From NCBI GenBank assembly GCA_947500035.1, contig CANMQP010000011.1, positions 1-64,000 of the forward strand: a stretch of 64,000 bases of DNA. Reading direction: 5' to 3'. This document shows, in pieces, positions 8,365 through 16,816 of the stretch (within the stretch, counting starts at the first letter, position 1; each line of letters opens with the position of its first letter). The notes beneath the pieces were generated by a model, which did no database searches, had not been told where the DNA came from, and worked only from the letters and a program-made list of their open reading frames with translations. Position numbers and translations under genes: made by a program. This DNA comes from an uncultured Kiloniellaceae bacterium. GTDB taxonomy: Bacteria; Pseudomonadota; Alphaproteobacteria; Kiloniellales; Kiloniellaceae.

Positions 8365-8727
8365 GTGACCCCCTTTGGCGAAAAACTCCGGGCATTGCGG
8401 GCAGAGCGCGGCTTGAGCCTTAAGCAAATGGCTGAGGGCCTCGGCGTTTCGTCCGCTTATCTCTCGGCTGTCGAGCATGGCCACCGCAGCCGGCCGAACC
8501 GCCGCTTCGTTCACAGGGTGTGTCAGTATCTCAATATCATCTGGGACGACGCCGAGGAGCTCCAGAGCCTGGCTAACCTCTCCCACCCCCGCGTCACGGT
8601 CGATACGGCCGGGCTATCCCCACAGGCAACCGTTCTCGCAAACCGTTTGTCTGACGAGATCAGCCGTTACGATAGCGAAACGATTGATCGCCTGCTCGCC
8701 GTGATGGACGATGCCGCTTCCTCTTGA
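8365..8727 (+). CDS. XRE-family transcriptional regulator
   Basis: This 120-aa protein has an N-terminal Cro/C1-type helix-turn-helix (LRALRAERGLSLKQMAEGLGVSSAYLSAVEHGHRSRPNRRFV, residues 7-50). The second half is helical without a recognisable sensor domain. The GTG at 8365 is the start. A small XRE gene at this position, between smr and hslU, is common in alphaproteobacteria. The target is unknown. It is convergent with hslU, and the gap between them is full of inverted repeats. Confidence 0.9.
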   Translation: MTPFGEKLRALRAERGLSLKQMAEGLGVSSAYLSAVEHGHRSRPNRRFVHRVCQYLNIIWDDAEELQSLANLSHPRVTVDTAGLSPQATVLANRLSDEISRYDSETIDRLLAVMDDAASS

Positions 8728-8800
8728 GCGGTGTTCGATCTGCCCTTCTATGGCGAATTGCGTTTTTCTTGAATCGGCGCATCTCAAAATCTGCGTTCAA

Positions 8801-8819
8801 GATCAGCAATTTGCTGATC
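8801..8819. repeat. Perfect 19-bp inverted repeat with a second partner at 8851-8860
   Basis: GATCAGCAATTTGCTGATC is a 9+1+9 palindrome. Its inner part AGCAATTTGC (8804-8813 region) can also pair with GCAAATTGCT at 8851-8860, enclosing a small GACAG/CTGTC hairpin (about 8824-8841). The structure lies between the convergent XRE gene and hslU, next to repeat copy B. A bidirectional terminator or mRNA stabiliser is plausible; T-runs are short, so this is not certain. Confidence 0.6.
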
Positions 8820-8860
8820 GAGAGACAGCGAATTTTCTGTCTGTTTCAACGCAAATTGCT

Positions 8861-8946
8861 TTAGATCAGATCAAGTCTAGGTGGAATCGCTGACAGCGAT
8901 CACTCGACCTTGTGAATTTGATCTAACTATATGATCCGGTCTAGAG
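8861..8946. repeat. Dispersed intergenic repeat, copy B (short form)
   Basis: TTAGATCA (8861-8868) and TGATCTAA (8919-8926) enclose GGTGGAATCGCTGACAGCGAT, with a 6-bp hairpin ATCGCT-GAC-AGCGAT. The copy ends in ACTATATGATCCGGTCTAGA, the same right border as the family. Compared with copies A and C the hairpin stem has C-to-T and G-to-A changes that keep pairing. The right border overlaps the hslU stop: the minus-strand TAG (8943-8941) is part of the TCTAGA end. Confidence 0.8.
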
Positions 8947-10281
8947 GATAAACTTCGAAAGATCAGTGTTCTTGGCCAGTTCCGAGACTTTTTCGCGGAC
9001 ATATTCGGCGGTGATGGTGATGGTTTCCCCGCCCCGGTCGGTCGCGGTGAAAGAGATCTCATCGAGCAACTTTTCCAACACCGTGTGCAGACGCCGCGCG
9101 CCGATATTCTCGACCGTGCTGTTGATTTCCGCCGCCAGGTCTGCCAATTCGTCGATCGCCGGATCCTCGAACTCCAGGGTGACATCTTCCGTGCCGATCA
9201 AGGCCTTATACTGAATGATCAGGCTGTTTTCGGGCTCTGTCAGGATTAGCTTGAAGTCATCGCGGGTCAGCGGGTTCAGCTCGACACGGATCGGCAGACG
9301 GCCCTGAAGCTCGGGCAGCATGTCTGAGGGTTTGGAGAGGTGGAACGCGCCGGAGGCCACGAAAAGAATGTGGTCGGTTTTCACCGCGCCGTGCTTGGTA
9401 GCAACGGTTGTCCCTTCGATCAAAGGCAGCAGATCGCGCTGAACGCCTTCCCGGCTGACATCGGCGCCGGCCCGCTCTGAGCGGGCCGTAATCTTATCGA
9501 TCTCGTCCAGGAAGACGATACCGTGCTGCTCGACACTGTTGACCGCGTCCGAAACAACGGATTCTTCATCCAGCAGCTTGTCGCTCTCTTCGGCGATCAG
9601 AATGTCATAGCTCTCCGACACCTTCATCCGGCGCTTCTTGGTGCGTCCGCCCATGGCTTTGCCGAAGATGTCATTGAGGTTGAGCATGCCCATGCTCGCG
9701 CCCGGCATCCCGGGAATATCCATGGTCGGCAGCTGCATCCCGCCGGTATCCGCGACGTCGACTTCGATCTCTTTTTCGTCGAGATCGCCCTCCCGCAGCA
9801 TTTTGCGAAACTTCGCCCGGGTATCCGCGCTCGCATTTTCGCCGACCAGGGCGTTCAAAACCCGCTCTTCCGCATGGAGTTCCGCCTGGGCCTTCACCTC
9901 GGCGCGCAGCTTTTCACGGGTGGTGTGGATCGAGACCTCGACGAGATCGCGGATGATCTGCTCCACGTCGCGCCCGACATAGCCGACTTCGGTGAATTTG
10001 GTGGCTTCCACCTTCAGGAAAGGGGCCTGGGCCAGTTTCGCCAGTCGGCGGGCGATTTCCGTCTTACCAACGCCGGTCGGACCGATCATGAGGATGTTCT
10101 TGGGCAGCACTTCCTCGCGCAGTTCCGGGGACAGCTGCTGACGGCGCCAGCGATTGCGCAGGGCGATCGCCACGGCCCGCTTTGCGTCGTTTTGACCGAC
10201 GATATAGCGGTCGAGCTCAGAGACGATCTCGCGCGGCGAGAACGCGCTGACGTGGGATTGGGAAGACTTGGTGCTGCTCAT
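8941..10281 (-). CDS. hslU: ATP-dependent protease ATPase subunit HslU
   Basis: HslU is the hexameric AAA+ unfoldase that feeds substrates to the HslV peptidase. The 446-aa product has [33 protein letters not shown] at its N-terminus, Walker A GPTGVGKT (67-74), the pore motif [17 protein letters not shown], the inserted I domain (about 110-240), Walker [12 protein letters not shown], and the [21 protein letters not shown] sensor-2 region. Its C-terminus SKFIL is the tail that docks into HslV. It lies downstream of hslV with an 82-nt gap. The stop codon lies in the border of repeat copy B. Confidence 0.98.
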   Translation of the reverse strand: MSSTKSSQSHVSAFSPREIVSELDRYIVGQNDAKRAVAIALRNRWRRQQLSPELREEVLPKNILMIGPTGVGKTEIARRLAKLAQAPFLKVEATKFTEVGYVGRDVEQIIRDLVEVSIHTTREKLRAEVKAQAELHAEERVLNALVGENASADTRAKFRKMLREGDLDEKEIEVDVADTGGMQLPTMDIPGMPGASMGMLNLNDIFGKAMGGRTKKRRMKVSESYDILIAEESDKLLDEESVVSDAVNSVEQHGIVFLDEIDKITARSERAGADVSREGVQRDLLPLIEGTTVATKHGAVKTDHILFVASGAFHLSKPSDMLPELQGRLPIRVELNPLTRDDFKLILTEPENSLIIQYKALIGTEDVTLEFEDPAIDELADLAAEINSTVENIGARRLHTVLEKLLDEISFTATDRGGETITITAEYVREKVSELAKNTDLSKFIL

Positions 10282-10363
10282 TTTAGCTTGGCCTTAAAGG
10301 GGCTGAGATTCACTGATCGGGTACTGTTGATCACGCCGCGCGGTCCGCGCGGCGCCGTTTCCG

Positions 10364-10936
10364 TCATTTCGATGGCGGGCTTTTGGAGGACAGACTCTCG
10401 AGCAGGATGTTGTTGTTGGTGTATATGCAGATATCCGCCGCGACCGACATGGATTTGCGCGCGATGGCCTCGGCATCGAGGCCTTCGACGTCGATCAGCG
10501 CGCGCGCGGCTGAGAGTGCATAGTTCCCGCCTGAGCCGATCCCGATCAAACCGTCTTCCGGCTCCAGCACGTCGCCGGTGCCCGTCAGCACCAGGGAGGT
10601 CTCGGAATCCGCCACCGCCATCATGGCTTCCAGACGGCGCAGATAGCGGTCCGTCCGCCAGTCCTTCGCCAACTCGACGCAGGCCCGGGTAAGTTGCCCC
10701 GGATAGCTGTCCAACTTGGCTTCCAGCCGCTCAAAGAGCGTGAAGGCGTCGGCGGTTGCGCCCGCAAAACCTGCAATCACCTGGTCTTTGCCCAGGCGCC
10801 GCAGCTTGCGGGCGTTTGATTTGATGACGGTGTTGCCCAGGCTGACCTGGCCATCACCCGCGATCACCACTTGGTCGCCCTTGCGCACGGACAAAATCGT
10901 GGTGCCTCGCCATTGAGGAATTTGACTCTGTGACAT
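10364..10936 (-). CDS. hslV: ATP-dependent protease peptidase subunit HslV
   Basis: HslV is the proteasome-like threonine peptidase of the HslUV complex. From the ATG at 10936 it is 190 aa. The short propeptide [11 protein letters not shown] precedes [23 protein letters not shown], so the catalytic residue is Thr12 after processing, as in other alphaproteobacterial HslV proteins. Conserved [17 protein letters not shown] and [19 protein letters not shown]-type segments follow. An open frame runs upstream to about 11311, but that part overlaps hisB antisense and does not resemble HslV. It is transcribed divergently from hisB. Confidence 0.97.
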   Translation of the reverse strand: MSQSQIPQWRGTTILSVRKGDQVVIAGDGQVSLGNTVIKSNARKLRRLGKDQVIAGFAGATADAFTLFERLEAKLDSYPGQLTRACVELAKDWRTDRYLRRLEAMMAVADSETSLVLTGTGDVLEPEDGLIGIGSGGNYALSAARALIDVEGLDAEAIARKSMSVAADICIYTNNNILLESLSSKSPPSK

Positions 10937-11256
10937 GGCAACAGAAATGGTCCAACTTCGCCGCGCGTTCAAGAAGAAGCTGCAAGATTCGCGTCGATGG
11001 CGAATGCCGGTGCCGGAAAACACGTCACGGGGCACTGCGAACGATGGGGTCAGAGCCTTTTGCTGTCTGCCCTGTGGCAAATGTCTGGCTTTTTGTCTTG
11101 GATTTCCGCTGTTCTTTATTGGCGGCGAGGGCGGCTTCCTGATAAAAGAGCCCGGCTTCCGGCCTGATTGCGCGCCCGTTCGGCCGCAACCCGACCAGGA
11201 AGCCAGGAAGGCGTATGCCACATACGCCACAAAGCACCCGATGGAAGGACAAGCCG
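10937..11256. other. Divergent hslV/hisB control region
   Basis: These 320 bp hold the promoters of hslVU (minus) and the his genes (plus), which I could not place firmly. The one clear structure is the hairpin at 11210-11228. Open frames in the gap show no family signature on either strand. Confidence 0.5.
11210..11228 (+). promoter_or_regulatory. Perfect hairpin in the hisB leader
   Basis: GGCGTATG (11210-11217), loop CCA, CATACGCC (11221-11228) form an 8-bp perfect stem. It covers an alternative ATG at 11215 and ends 28 nt before the preferred hisB start. No T-run follows, so it is not a terminator; it could affect translation or be a protein-binding palindrome. Confidence 0.45.
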
Positions 11257-11844
11257 ATGCGCCAAGCGAGCGTCGAGCGAAACACGCAGGAAACCCAGAT
11301 TTCCGCCACAATCAATCTTGATGGCAGTGGCGTTTACGATATTGAGACCGGCATCGGGTTCCTCGATCATATGCTCGAACAGCTCTCGCGCCACAGCTTG
11401 ATCGACATCACGCTGCGGGCGAAGGGCGACCTGCACATCGACTTCCATCACACGACAGAAGACACCGGGATTGCGCTGGGTCAGGCCTTTTCAAAGGCTC
11501 TGGGCGACCGAAAAGGCATTTGGCGCTATGGATCGGCGCTGATTCCCATGGATGAAACCCTGACCCGGGTCGCGCTCGATGCCTCGAACCGCCCTTATCT
11601 GATCTGGAAGGTCGATTTCAGCCGCGACAAGCTGGGTGAAATGGATACGGAGCTCTTTAAGGAATGGTTTCAGGCTTTTGCGCAAAATGCAGGCCTGACG
11701 CTGCACGTGGAGAACCTCTACGGCACCAACAACCACCATATCGTCGAATCGAGTTATAAAGCCCTGGCCCGCGCTCTTCGCGAGGCGATCGCAATCGATC
11801 CGCGCAAGGCCGATGCGGTTCCGTCCACCAAGGGCAGCCTCTAG
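11257..11844 (+). CDS. hisB: Imidazoleglycerol-phosphate dehydratase
   Basis: HisB removes water from imidazole-glycerol phosphate to give imidazole-acetol phosphate (histidine step 6). The 195-aa monofunctional enzyme has the family motifs [36 protein letters not shown] (metal-binding His/Glu) and [30 protein letters not shown] at 11245-11249 sits 7 nt before the ATG at 11257, favouring it over the ATG at 11215 inside a hairpin. It is the first gene of hisB-hisH-GNAT-hisA-hisF-hisE. Confidence 0.97.
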   Translation: MRQASVERNTQETQISATINLDGSGVYDIETGIGFLDHMLEQLSRHSLIDITLRAKGDLHIDFHHTTEDTGIALGQAFSKALGDRKGIWRYGSALIPMDETLTRVALDASNRPYLIWKVDFSRDKLGEMDTELFKEWFQAFAQNAGLTLHVENLYGTNNHHIVESSYKALARALREAIAIDPRKADAVPSTKGSL

Positions 11845-11966
11845 GTCACGGCTCTTTTGGCGCATCAGTCGTACGTTTACCGTGCAGCCGTATTTTCCGG
11901 GCGCTCAGTCTGCCGAGAGCTTTGGCCTATTGGAGCCCGCCTTTTCTTTGGGAGAGTTATTCGATC

Positions 11967-12611
11967 ATGACCGTTGCCCTCATCGACTACGGCTCGGGCA
12001 ATTTGCACTCCGCGGCGAAAGCCCTGGAGCGCGCGGCCTTCGAGGCTGGTCTTTCCACCAGAATTACCGTGACTTCGGATCCGGAAGTCGTGCGCCTCGC
12101 CGACCGGATCGTGCTTCCTGGTGTCGGGGCGTTCGCCGATTGCCGCAAAGGCCTGGGGGCGCTTCCGGGGATGGTGGATACCCTGGAAGAGCGGGTCATT
12201 CGCGCCGCAAGGCCTTTCCTGGGCATCTGCGTCGGAATGCAGCTGATGGCGAGCGTCGGGCGCGAGCACGGGGATTGCGAGGGTCTTGGCTGGATTCCGG
12301 GCGAAGTCGTTGCGATGACGCCCACAGACGCCGCACTCAAGGTGCCTCACATGGGCTGGAACCAACTTGAATTTACCGACCGGAAGCATCCTGTGCTGGC
12401 GGGAATGGGGCAACATCCCCATGTGTACTTCGTTCATAGTTACCATCTGGTACCCAACGCGCAGGATCAGGTGCTCGCGACCGTTGACTACGGTGGGCGA
12501 GTGACCGCTGTGGTTGGTCGCGACAATCTGGTCGGTACTCAGTTTCATCCCGAAAAAAGCCAGACAGCCGGTTTACAGCTGCTGGGAAACTTTTTGAAAT
12601 GGACCCCATAA
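11967..12611 (+). CDS. hisH: Imidazole glycerol phosphate synthase, glutaminase subunit HisH
   Basis: HisH hydrolyses glutamine and channels ammonia to HisF. The 214-aa class I amidotransferase has [19 protein letters not shown], the oxyanion/PGVGAF segment ([11 protein letters not shown]), the nucleophile Cys in [11 protein letters not shown], and the His-Glu pair in [10 protein letters not shown]. The start at 11967 (MTVALIDYG) matches the family, with GGAGAG 10 nt upstream. Its TAA shares a base with the ATG of the following GNAT gene. Confidence 0.97.
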   Translation: MTVALIDYGSGNLHSAAKALERAAFEAGLSTRITVTSDPEVVRLADRIVLPGVGAFADCRKGLGALPGMVDTLEERVIRAARPFLGICVGMQLMASVGREHGDCEGLGWIPGEVVAMTPTDAALKVPHMGWNQLEFTDRKHPVLAGMGQHPHVYFVHSYHLVPNAQDQVLATVDYGGRVTAVVGRDNLVGTQFHPEKSQTAGLQLLGNFLKWTP

Positions 12612-13180
12612 TGTCAGTGTCCGGTATCAATTCCCAAACGAACAAAGGGCGCCCGCCAAGCGCAGTGGTTGATCGTCTCGAAGGCTTTGAGGGCCCCGAT
12701 ATGCACGATCTCTGCGATGCGGCCGAGGCTGCAATTCTGGATGGCGGCGGCTTTGGCTGGCTGACGCCGCCTCCCCGTCATGTCATGGAGACATATTGGC
12801 GCGGTGTTCTGCTGGTTCCCGAGCGGCAGCTTTTCGTCGCCCGCCTGGATGGGACCATTGCCGGGTCAGCTCAACTTGTGCGCCCACCCCGCAACAATGA
12901 AGCGCAGGGTTTTGGGGGACAACTGACGACCTTCTTCCTTGCGCCCTGGGCACGCGGGCACGGTTTGGCGCGCATGATGGTCGAACGGACCGAGACGGCG
13001 GCGCGGGACAGCGGGCTGAAGGTCCTCAACCTGGATGTGCGGGCAACTCAGGATCGGGCCATTCAGATCTACGACCAGCTTGGTTTCCGCCGTTGGGGCG
13101 AGCATCCCCAATACGCGCAGGTCGACGGTGAGTGGGTCACCGGTTACTTTTACACCAAAGACCTTACGGGCAATCTGTAA
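12611..13180 (+). CDS. GNAT-family N-acetyltransferase within the his cluster
   Basis: The 189-aa protein has a GNAT fold: LFVARLDGTIAGSAQLV, then the acetyl-CoA loop LTTFFLAPWARGHGLARMMVERTETAARDSG, then LNLDVRATQDRAIQIYDQLGFRRWGEHPQYA. The substrate is unknown. The ATG at 12611 overlaps the hisH stop (TAATG); an alternative ATG lies 12 nt upstream. The tight coupling to hisH and the position before hisA suggest co-expression with histidine biosynthesis, not necessarily a role in it. Confidence 0.88.
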   Translation: MSVSGINSQTNKGRPPSAVVDRLEGFEGPDMHDLCDAAEAAILDGGGFGWLTPPPRHVMETYWRGVLLVPERQLFVARLDGTIAGSAQLVRPPRNNEAQGFGGQLTTFFLAPWARGHGLARMMVERTETAARDSGLKVLNLDVRATQDRAIQIYDQLGFRRWGEHPQYAQVDGEWVTGYFYTKDLTGNL

Positions 13181-13285
13181 GCTTCCAGCCGAAGCAATCA
13201 GCGCGCCGCGCGATGCAAGGGCGCACCATTCGGAACCCCCACGGACCCCAGAGACCCCACGGATCCAAGAGAAAAGCGCGAGACT

Positions 13286-14032
13286 ATGATCATATTTCCG
13301 GCGATTGATTTGAAGGACGGCGCGGCTGTCCGTTTGCGCCAGGGCGAAATGGACACTGCAACCGTTTTCAACAGTGATCCTGCCGACCAGGCACGCCTGT
13401 TTCGCGCGGCAGGCTTCGAATGGCTTCATGTCGTGGACTTGAACGGTGCGTTTGAGGGACATCCGGTCAATCGCGAGACTGTTGCCGCGATCGTCGCTTC
13501 GGTTGACCTCAAAATCCAGCTCGGGGGCGGTATTCGCGACCTGAAGACGATTGAAAACTGGTTATCTGCCGGAATTGAGCGGGTCATCCTTGGGACAGCT
13601 GCGGTGAAAGACCCCGATCTCGTTAAAGAAGCTTGCAGGAACTTCCCCGGTAAAGTGGTGGTTGGCATAGATGCGCGTGGACGCCACGTTGCGGTCGAGG
13701 GCTGGGCCGAGGTGAGCGAGATGGAGGCTACGGACCTGGCCCGCAGTTTCGAGGACGCCGGTGTGGCCGCGATCATTTACACGGATATCGACCGGGACGG
13801 ACTGCTCCAGGGTGCCAATGTTCCGGCAACCGCGGCTCTGGCCGAAGCGATCTCGATTCCCGTGATTGCCTCCGGTGGGGTGGCGTCGCTCGACGATATC
13901 GCGGCTCTGAAAGCGGTCGAGGAGAGTGGCATCGAGGGCGTTATCTGTGGCCGTGCGCTCTATGATGGCCGGATCAATCCGGCGGCGGCGCTGGCATTGA
14001 GCGCTATACCGAGCAGCACTGCGGCGGGCTGA
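13286..14032 (+). CDS. hisA: Phosphoribosylformimino-5-aminoimidazole carboxamide ribotide isomerase
   Basis: HisA catalyses the Amadori rearrangement of ProFAR to PRFAR (histidine step 4). The 248-aa beta/alpha barrel has the catalytic Asp8 in [19 protein letters not shown], the phosphate loop [35 protein letters not shown], the second catalytic Asp in [16 protein letters not shown], and [15 protein letters not shown]. About 105 nt separate it from the GNAT gene, and hisF follows after 10 nt. Confidence 0.98.
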   Translation: MIIFPAIDLKDGAAVRLRQGEMDTATVFNSDPADQARLFRAAGFEWLHVVDLNGAFEGHPVNRETVAAIVASVDLKIQLGGGIRDLKTIENWLSAGIERVILGTAAVKDPDLVKEACRNFPGKVVVGIDARGRHVAVEGWAEVSEMEATDLARSFEDAGVAAIIYTDIDRDGLLQGANVPATAALAEAISIPVIASGGVASLDDIAALKAVEESGIEGVICGRALYDGRINPAAALALSAIPSSTAAG

Positions 14033-14042
14033 GGGAAAGCTT

Positions 14043-14813
14043 ATGTTGAAAGCGCGCGTCATCCCCTGCCTTGATGTAAAAGACGGCCGGGTGGTCAAAG
14101 GGGTGAATTTCGTCGGCCTGCGTGATGCCGGCGACCCGGTCGAACAGGCGCGGGTATACGATGCCGCTGGCGCCGACGAACTCTGTTTTCTCGACATCAC
14201 TGCCAGTCACGAGAAGCGTGATACCATGCTCGATGTGGTATCGCGCACCGCAGAAGCCTGTTTCATGCCCCTGACCGTTGGCGGCGGTGTCCGGGAAATC
14301 GAGGATATCCGCCGGCTTTTGCTGGCCGGTTCGGACAAGGTTTCGATCAATACCGCGGCAGTGCACAATCCCGATTTCGTGCGTGAAGCTGCGGAAAAAT
14401 TCGGATCCCAGTGCGTGGTTGTTGCGGTTGATGCAAAGCAGGTCTCCGAGACCCGTTTCGAGATTTTCACTCATGGGGGCCGGGAAGCGACCGGGATCGA
14501 TGCAGTTTCCTGGTCACAACGGATGGCTGAATACGGCGCCGGCGAGATTCTTCTCACTTCCATGGACCGTGACGGCACCAAACAGGGCTACAACATCGCC
14601 CTGACGCGCGCTGTGGCTGACGCTGTGCCGGTTCCGGTGATTGCCTCCGGCGGTGTCGGGACACTCGACCACTTAAGCGCCGGCGTACGAGATGGCCACG
14701 CGAGCGCCGTCTTGGCCGCCTCAATATTTCACTTTGGTGAATTCTCGATAGCAGAAGCCAAAGCCTATATGGAAAAGGACGGTATTCCGGTACGCTTGTC
14801 CAACGGGCTCTAG
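14043..14813 (+). CDS. hisF: Imidazole glycerol phosphate synthase, cyclase subunit HisF
   Basis: HisF uses ammonia from HisH to turn PRFAR into imidazole-glycerol phosphate and AICAR. The 256-aa barrel shows [23 protein letters not shown] with catalytic Asp11, [31 protein letters not shown] with the second Asp, [24 protein letters not shown] and [13 protein letters not shown]. It is homologous to HisA. A GAGGGAAA ribosome-binding region precedes the ATG. The next gene is hisE, 187 nt downstream. Confidence 0.98.
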   Translation: MLKARVIPCLDVKDGRVVKGVNFVGLRDAGDPVEQARVYDAAGADELCFLDITASHEKRDTMLDVVSRTAEACFMPLTVGGGVREIEDIRRLLLAGSDKVSINTAAVHNPDFVREAAEKFGSQCVVVAVDAKQVSETRFEIFTHGGREATGIDAVSWSQRMAEYGAGEILLTSMDRDGTKQGYNIALTRAVADAVPVPVIASGGVGTLDHLSAGVRDGHASAVLAASIFHFGEFSIAEAKAYMEKDGIPVRLSNGL

Positions 14814-15000
14814 CTTCAAATCGCTTCGTCGGCCCTTGCCGCGCAGGTTTTGAAAACGGTTGCAATTCGCGGGGCCGCGGTCTAGCTAGCCCGGGTTACT
14901 TATATCCGACTGCGTTTTTTGCGGTCATGAAAGTGCGCGTTCCGTCCGATGAGCACGGGTAAACTGACGCGGTTTGCAGAGAGCAGATGAGAGATAAAAG

Positions 15001-15348
15001 ATGACTGACCTTGAACTGGACGGGCGTGTTTTGGACCACCTTTTTGAGGTCATTGAGAGCCGCCGGGACGATGATCCGGAGACTTCCCACACCGCGAAGC
15101 TTTTCAATAAGGGCGTTCTCAAAATTGCCCAGAAAGTCGGTGAAGAGGCGACGGAGACTGTGATCGAGGGGGTCGCTGGCAGCCGGGAGCAATTGGCCGA
15201 TGAGTCTGCCGATCTTCTCTATCATCTCCTGGTGCTCTGGGCGTCCAGGGGTTTGACGCCCAACGATATCTGGCGGCAACTCGAAGGACGCAAGGGGATT
15301 TCCGGCATCGCCGAAAAAGCGGCACGGGGTGTTGCCCTAGAGGGTTGA
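15001..15348 (+). CDS. hisE: Phosphoribosyl-ATP pyrophosphatase
   Basis: HisE hydrolyses PR-ATP to PR-AMP (histidine step 2). The 115-aa all-helical MazG-like protein shows RVLDHLFEVIESRRDDDPETSHTAKLFNKGVLKIAQKVGEEATETVIE and ESADLLYHLLVLWASRGL, with the Glu/Asp residues that bind metal. It is separate from HisI, as is usual in alphaproteobacteria; hisI, hisG, hisD and hisC are not in this window. hinT follows after 92 nt. Confidence 0.97.
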   Translation: MTDLELDGRVLDHLFEVIESRRDDDPETSHTAKLFNKGVLKIAQKVGEEATETVIEGVAGSREQLADESADLLYHLLVLWASRGLTPNDIWRQLEGRKGISGIAEKAARGVALEG

Positions 15349-15440
15349 TCCTCCTTGTTGAAAATGTTGTAGACTGACGCCACTTGCTGGCACACCTAAC
15401 CGCTGCGGCGCGCTGATAAGCGAAGAAAACCGGGGAAAAC

Positions 15441-15809
15441 ATGGCCTACGACGACAGTAACATCTTTGCGAAGATCCTGCGCGGCGAGATTCCCTGCGAC
15501 AAAGTCTACGAAGATGAATACGCCCTGGCGTTCAGGGACATCAACCCGCAGACCCCGACTCATGTTCTGGTGATCCCAAAAGGCGCTTACGTGTCCTTCG
15601 ATGATTTTTCTGAGCAGGCTTCCGGCGAGGAAATCGTTGGATTCGTGCGGGCTGCAGGGAAAATCGCTCGGGATCTGGGCCTGGTTGCGCCGGGCTATCG
15701 GGCTCTCGCGAACCACGGGGCCGATGCGCATCAGGAGGTGCCGCATTTTCACCTGCACCTCTTCGGCGGCAAGGACCTCGGCCGTATGATCAAACCGATG
15801 GAAAAGTAA
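15441..15809 (+). CDS. hinT: HIT-domain nucleotide-binding protein (HinT-like)
   Basis: This 122-aa histidine-triad protein probably hydrolyses purine nucleoside phosphoramidates such as adenylyl-lysine. It starts with DSNIFAKILRGEIPCDKVYEDEYALAFRDINPQTPTHVLVIPK. The active-site triad is in QEVPHFHLHLFGGKDLG (His-x-His-x-His). The gene directly after hisE is frequent in alphaproteobacteria. The gene name reflects the best-known family member; the in vivo substrate is unknown. Confidence 0.94.
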   Translation: MAYDDSNIFAKILRGEIPCDKVYEDEYALAFRDINPQTPTHVLVIPKGAYVSFDDFSEQASGEEIVGFVRAAGKIARDLGLVAPGYRALANHGADAHQEVPHFHLHLFGGKDLGRMIKPMEK

Positions 15810-15971
15810 GCGTCGCCCCGCGTCCTCTTTTCTGCGGTGCCGTCGGCCGATGTGTTAACGTGCCTGGGTAAGGGGCTACTGTTTTAACGGCTTATAACAG
15901 GGTCGTTCTTCTGGCGGGGAATTGGCCGCTGCGGGCCGGGATGACCGGGAAACTCTGAGGGGGAGAGCAAA

Positions 15972-16235
15972 ATGGACAGATTGCAAGCGATCGCTGAAGA
16001 GGCCACGCAAGGCATCAATGGGCTTCTGGAAACACCCTTGACGCCGGATCAGACCAAACGTGTCGAGACGATCGTGGAACGGGCTGTGATCAAGGCTCTG
16101 CTTGAGGGGCAACACCGTGCCGTCGATGCCGCGCTGCAGGCACCGGAAGCCGACCAGGATGTTGCGCACAAAATCGCGACCGCGATCCGGCAAAAGAACG
16201 ATGCATTGATCGCCAATCTTTCGAGCTTACGCTAG
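15972..16235 (+). CDS. Small conserved-type helical protein of unknown function
   Basis: I do not recognise a domain in this 87-aa protein. It is charged, without membrane segment or signal, and predicted helical (RVETIVERAVIKALLEGQHRAVDAAL). A strong RBS, GAGGGGGAGAG, ends 5 nt before the ATG, and composition is like the neighbours, so it is probably real. Its stop codon TAG (16233-16235) is the first triplet of repeat copy C, so the reading frame may have ended differently before the repeat arrived. Confidence 0.75.
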   Translation: MDRLQAIAEEATQGINGLLETPLTPDQTKRVETIVERAVIKALLEGQHRAVDAALQAPEADQDVAHKIATAIRQKNDALIANLSSLR

Positions 16236-16375
16236 AGCAGATCAAGTGTAGATGGAATCGCCGAAGGCGATTTATCGAGCTCGTGAGTCTGATCTAACTC
16301 TCAGATTCAGAACGGATCCACATGTTTTGACAAAACCTCAAAGTGGTTCCGTCAAAACATGATCCGGTTTAGTGG
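16232..16375. repeat. Dispersed intergenic repeat, copy C (full length, MITE-like)
   Basis: This is the most complete copy, about 144 bp. The left border CTAGAGCAGATC and the right border GATCCGGTTTAG are imperfect inverted repeats of each other. The first half holds AGATCA/TGATCT (16239-16244, 16290-16295) around the hairpin ATCGCC-GAA-GGCGAT. The second half is a hairpin with CATGTTTTGAC (from 16321) and GTCAAAACATG (16351-16361). No coding potential is visible, so it would depend on a transposase elsewhere, or be a REP-like structure. Confidence 0.82.
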
Positions 16376-16624
16376 TTGGGTAAGCGGACATCTGCGGAGT
16401 GTTTTCTGGTCGCAATGTGCGCTGCAACACCTCTTTCGGGCTGGGTGGCGCTGGATCGTTGTCGCTTCAGTTATCCAGACATGAATACAATTAAATCAAT
16501 GAAATGACCTGCAGCTGACGCATGGCTTCGTTGCGTTTTCTGATATTTATGAAGCGGCATGAGATCTCTATATTTTGTGCATCGCAGCAAATCATAAGCG
16601 CGCTGTGTTCATGGAGATCACATT
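16376..16624. other. Gap before the 58-aa gene
   Basis: AT-richer than its surroundings, with TATATT-like sequences around 16565-16575 that could be a -10 element for the small gene downstream. I see no matching -35 at proper spacing, no RNA gene and no convincing open frame. Confidence 0.4.
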
Positions 16625-16801
16625 ATGAAAAAGCTCTTCCCCGCCGTCGTAAGCCGTTTACTTGCCGCTATGTCGTTCTTTGAGAACGTCGGCGCAGCGA
16701 CGCGTATTTCGAACGACATTGTGCGTGGTCGACGCCCCCAGGACTTTGATATGAAGGCCTTGGGTATTTCGGATGCCTACAAGGCATATCGCGCCGTTTA
16801 A
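16625..16801 (+). CDS. Putative 58-aa small protein
   Basis: ATG at 16625 opens a 58-codon frame ending in TAA at 16799-16801: it begins MKKLFPAVVSRLLAAMSFFE and ends ISDAYKAYRAV. GGAG (16612-16615) lies 9 nt upstream. The first 20 residues are basic then hydrophobic, like a short membrane-associated helix; the middle IVRGRRPQDFDMKALGI resembles in style, but not clearly in sequence, the small Arg-rich proteins with a LGI motif (DUF1127-type) common in alphaproteobacteria. Codon use looks normal. It is convergent with comM, 15 nt apart. Function unknown. Confidence 0.65.
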   Translation: MKKLFPAVVSRLLAAMSFFENVGAATRISNDIVRGRRPQDFDMKALGISDAYKAYRAV

Positions 16802-16816
16802 CGCCTGCCTTTCGGA

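Noticed and set aside
8711-8893. Short frame overlapping the end of the XRE gene with several Cys residues
   Set aside because: It runs through the palindromes and the dispersed repeat, so it is unlikely to be coding.
10945-10973. CTTGAA and GACCATTT on the minus strand, resembling an RpoH promoter for hslV
   Set aside because: Transcription would begin almost at the hslV start codon, leaving no room for a ribosome-binding site; the spacing is also one or two bases off the alphaproteobacterial consensus.
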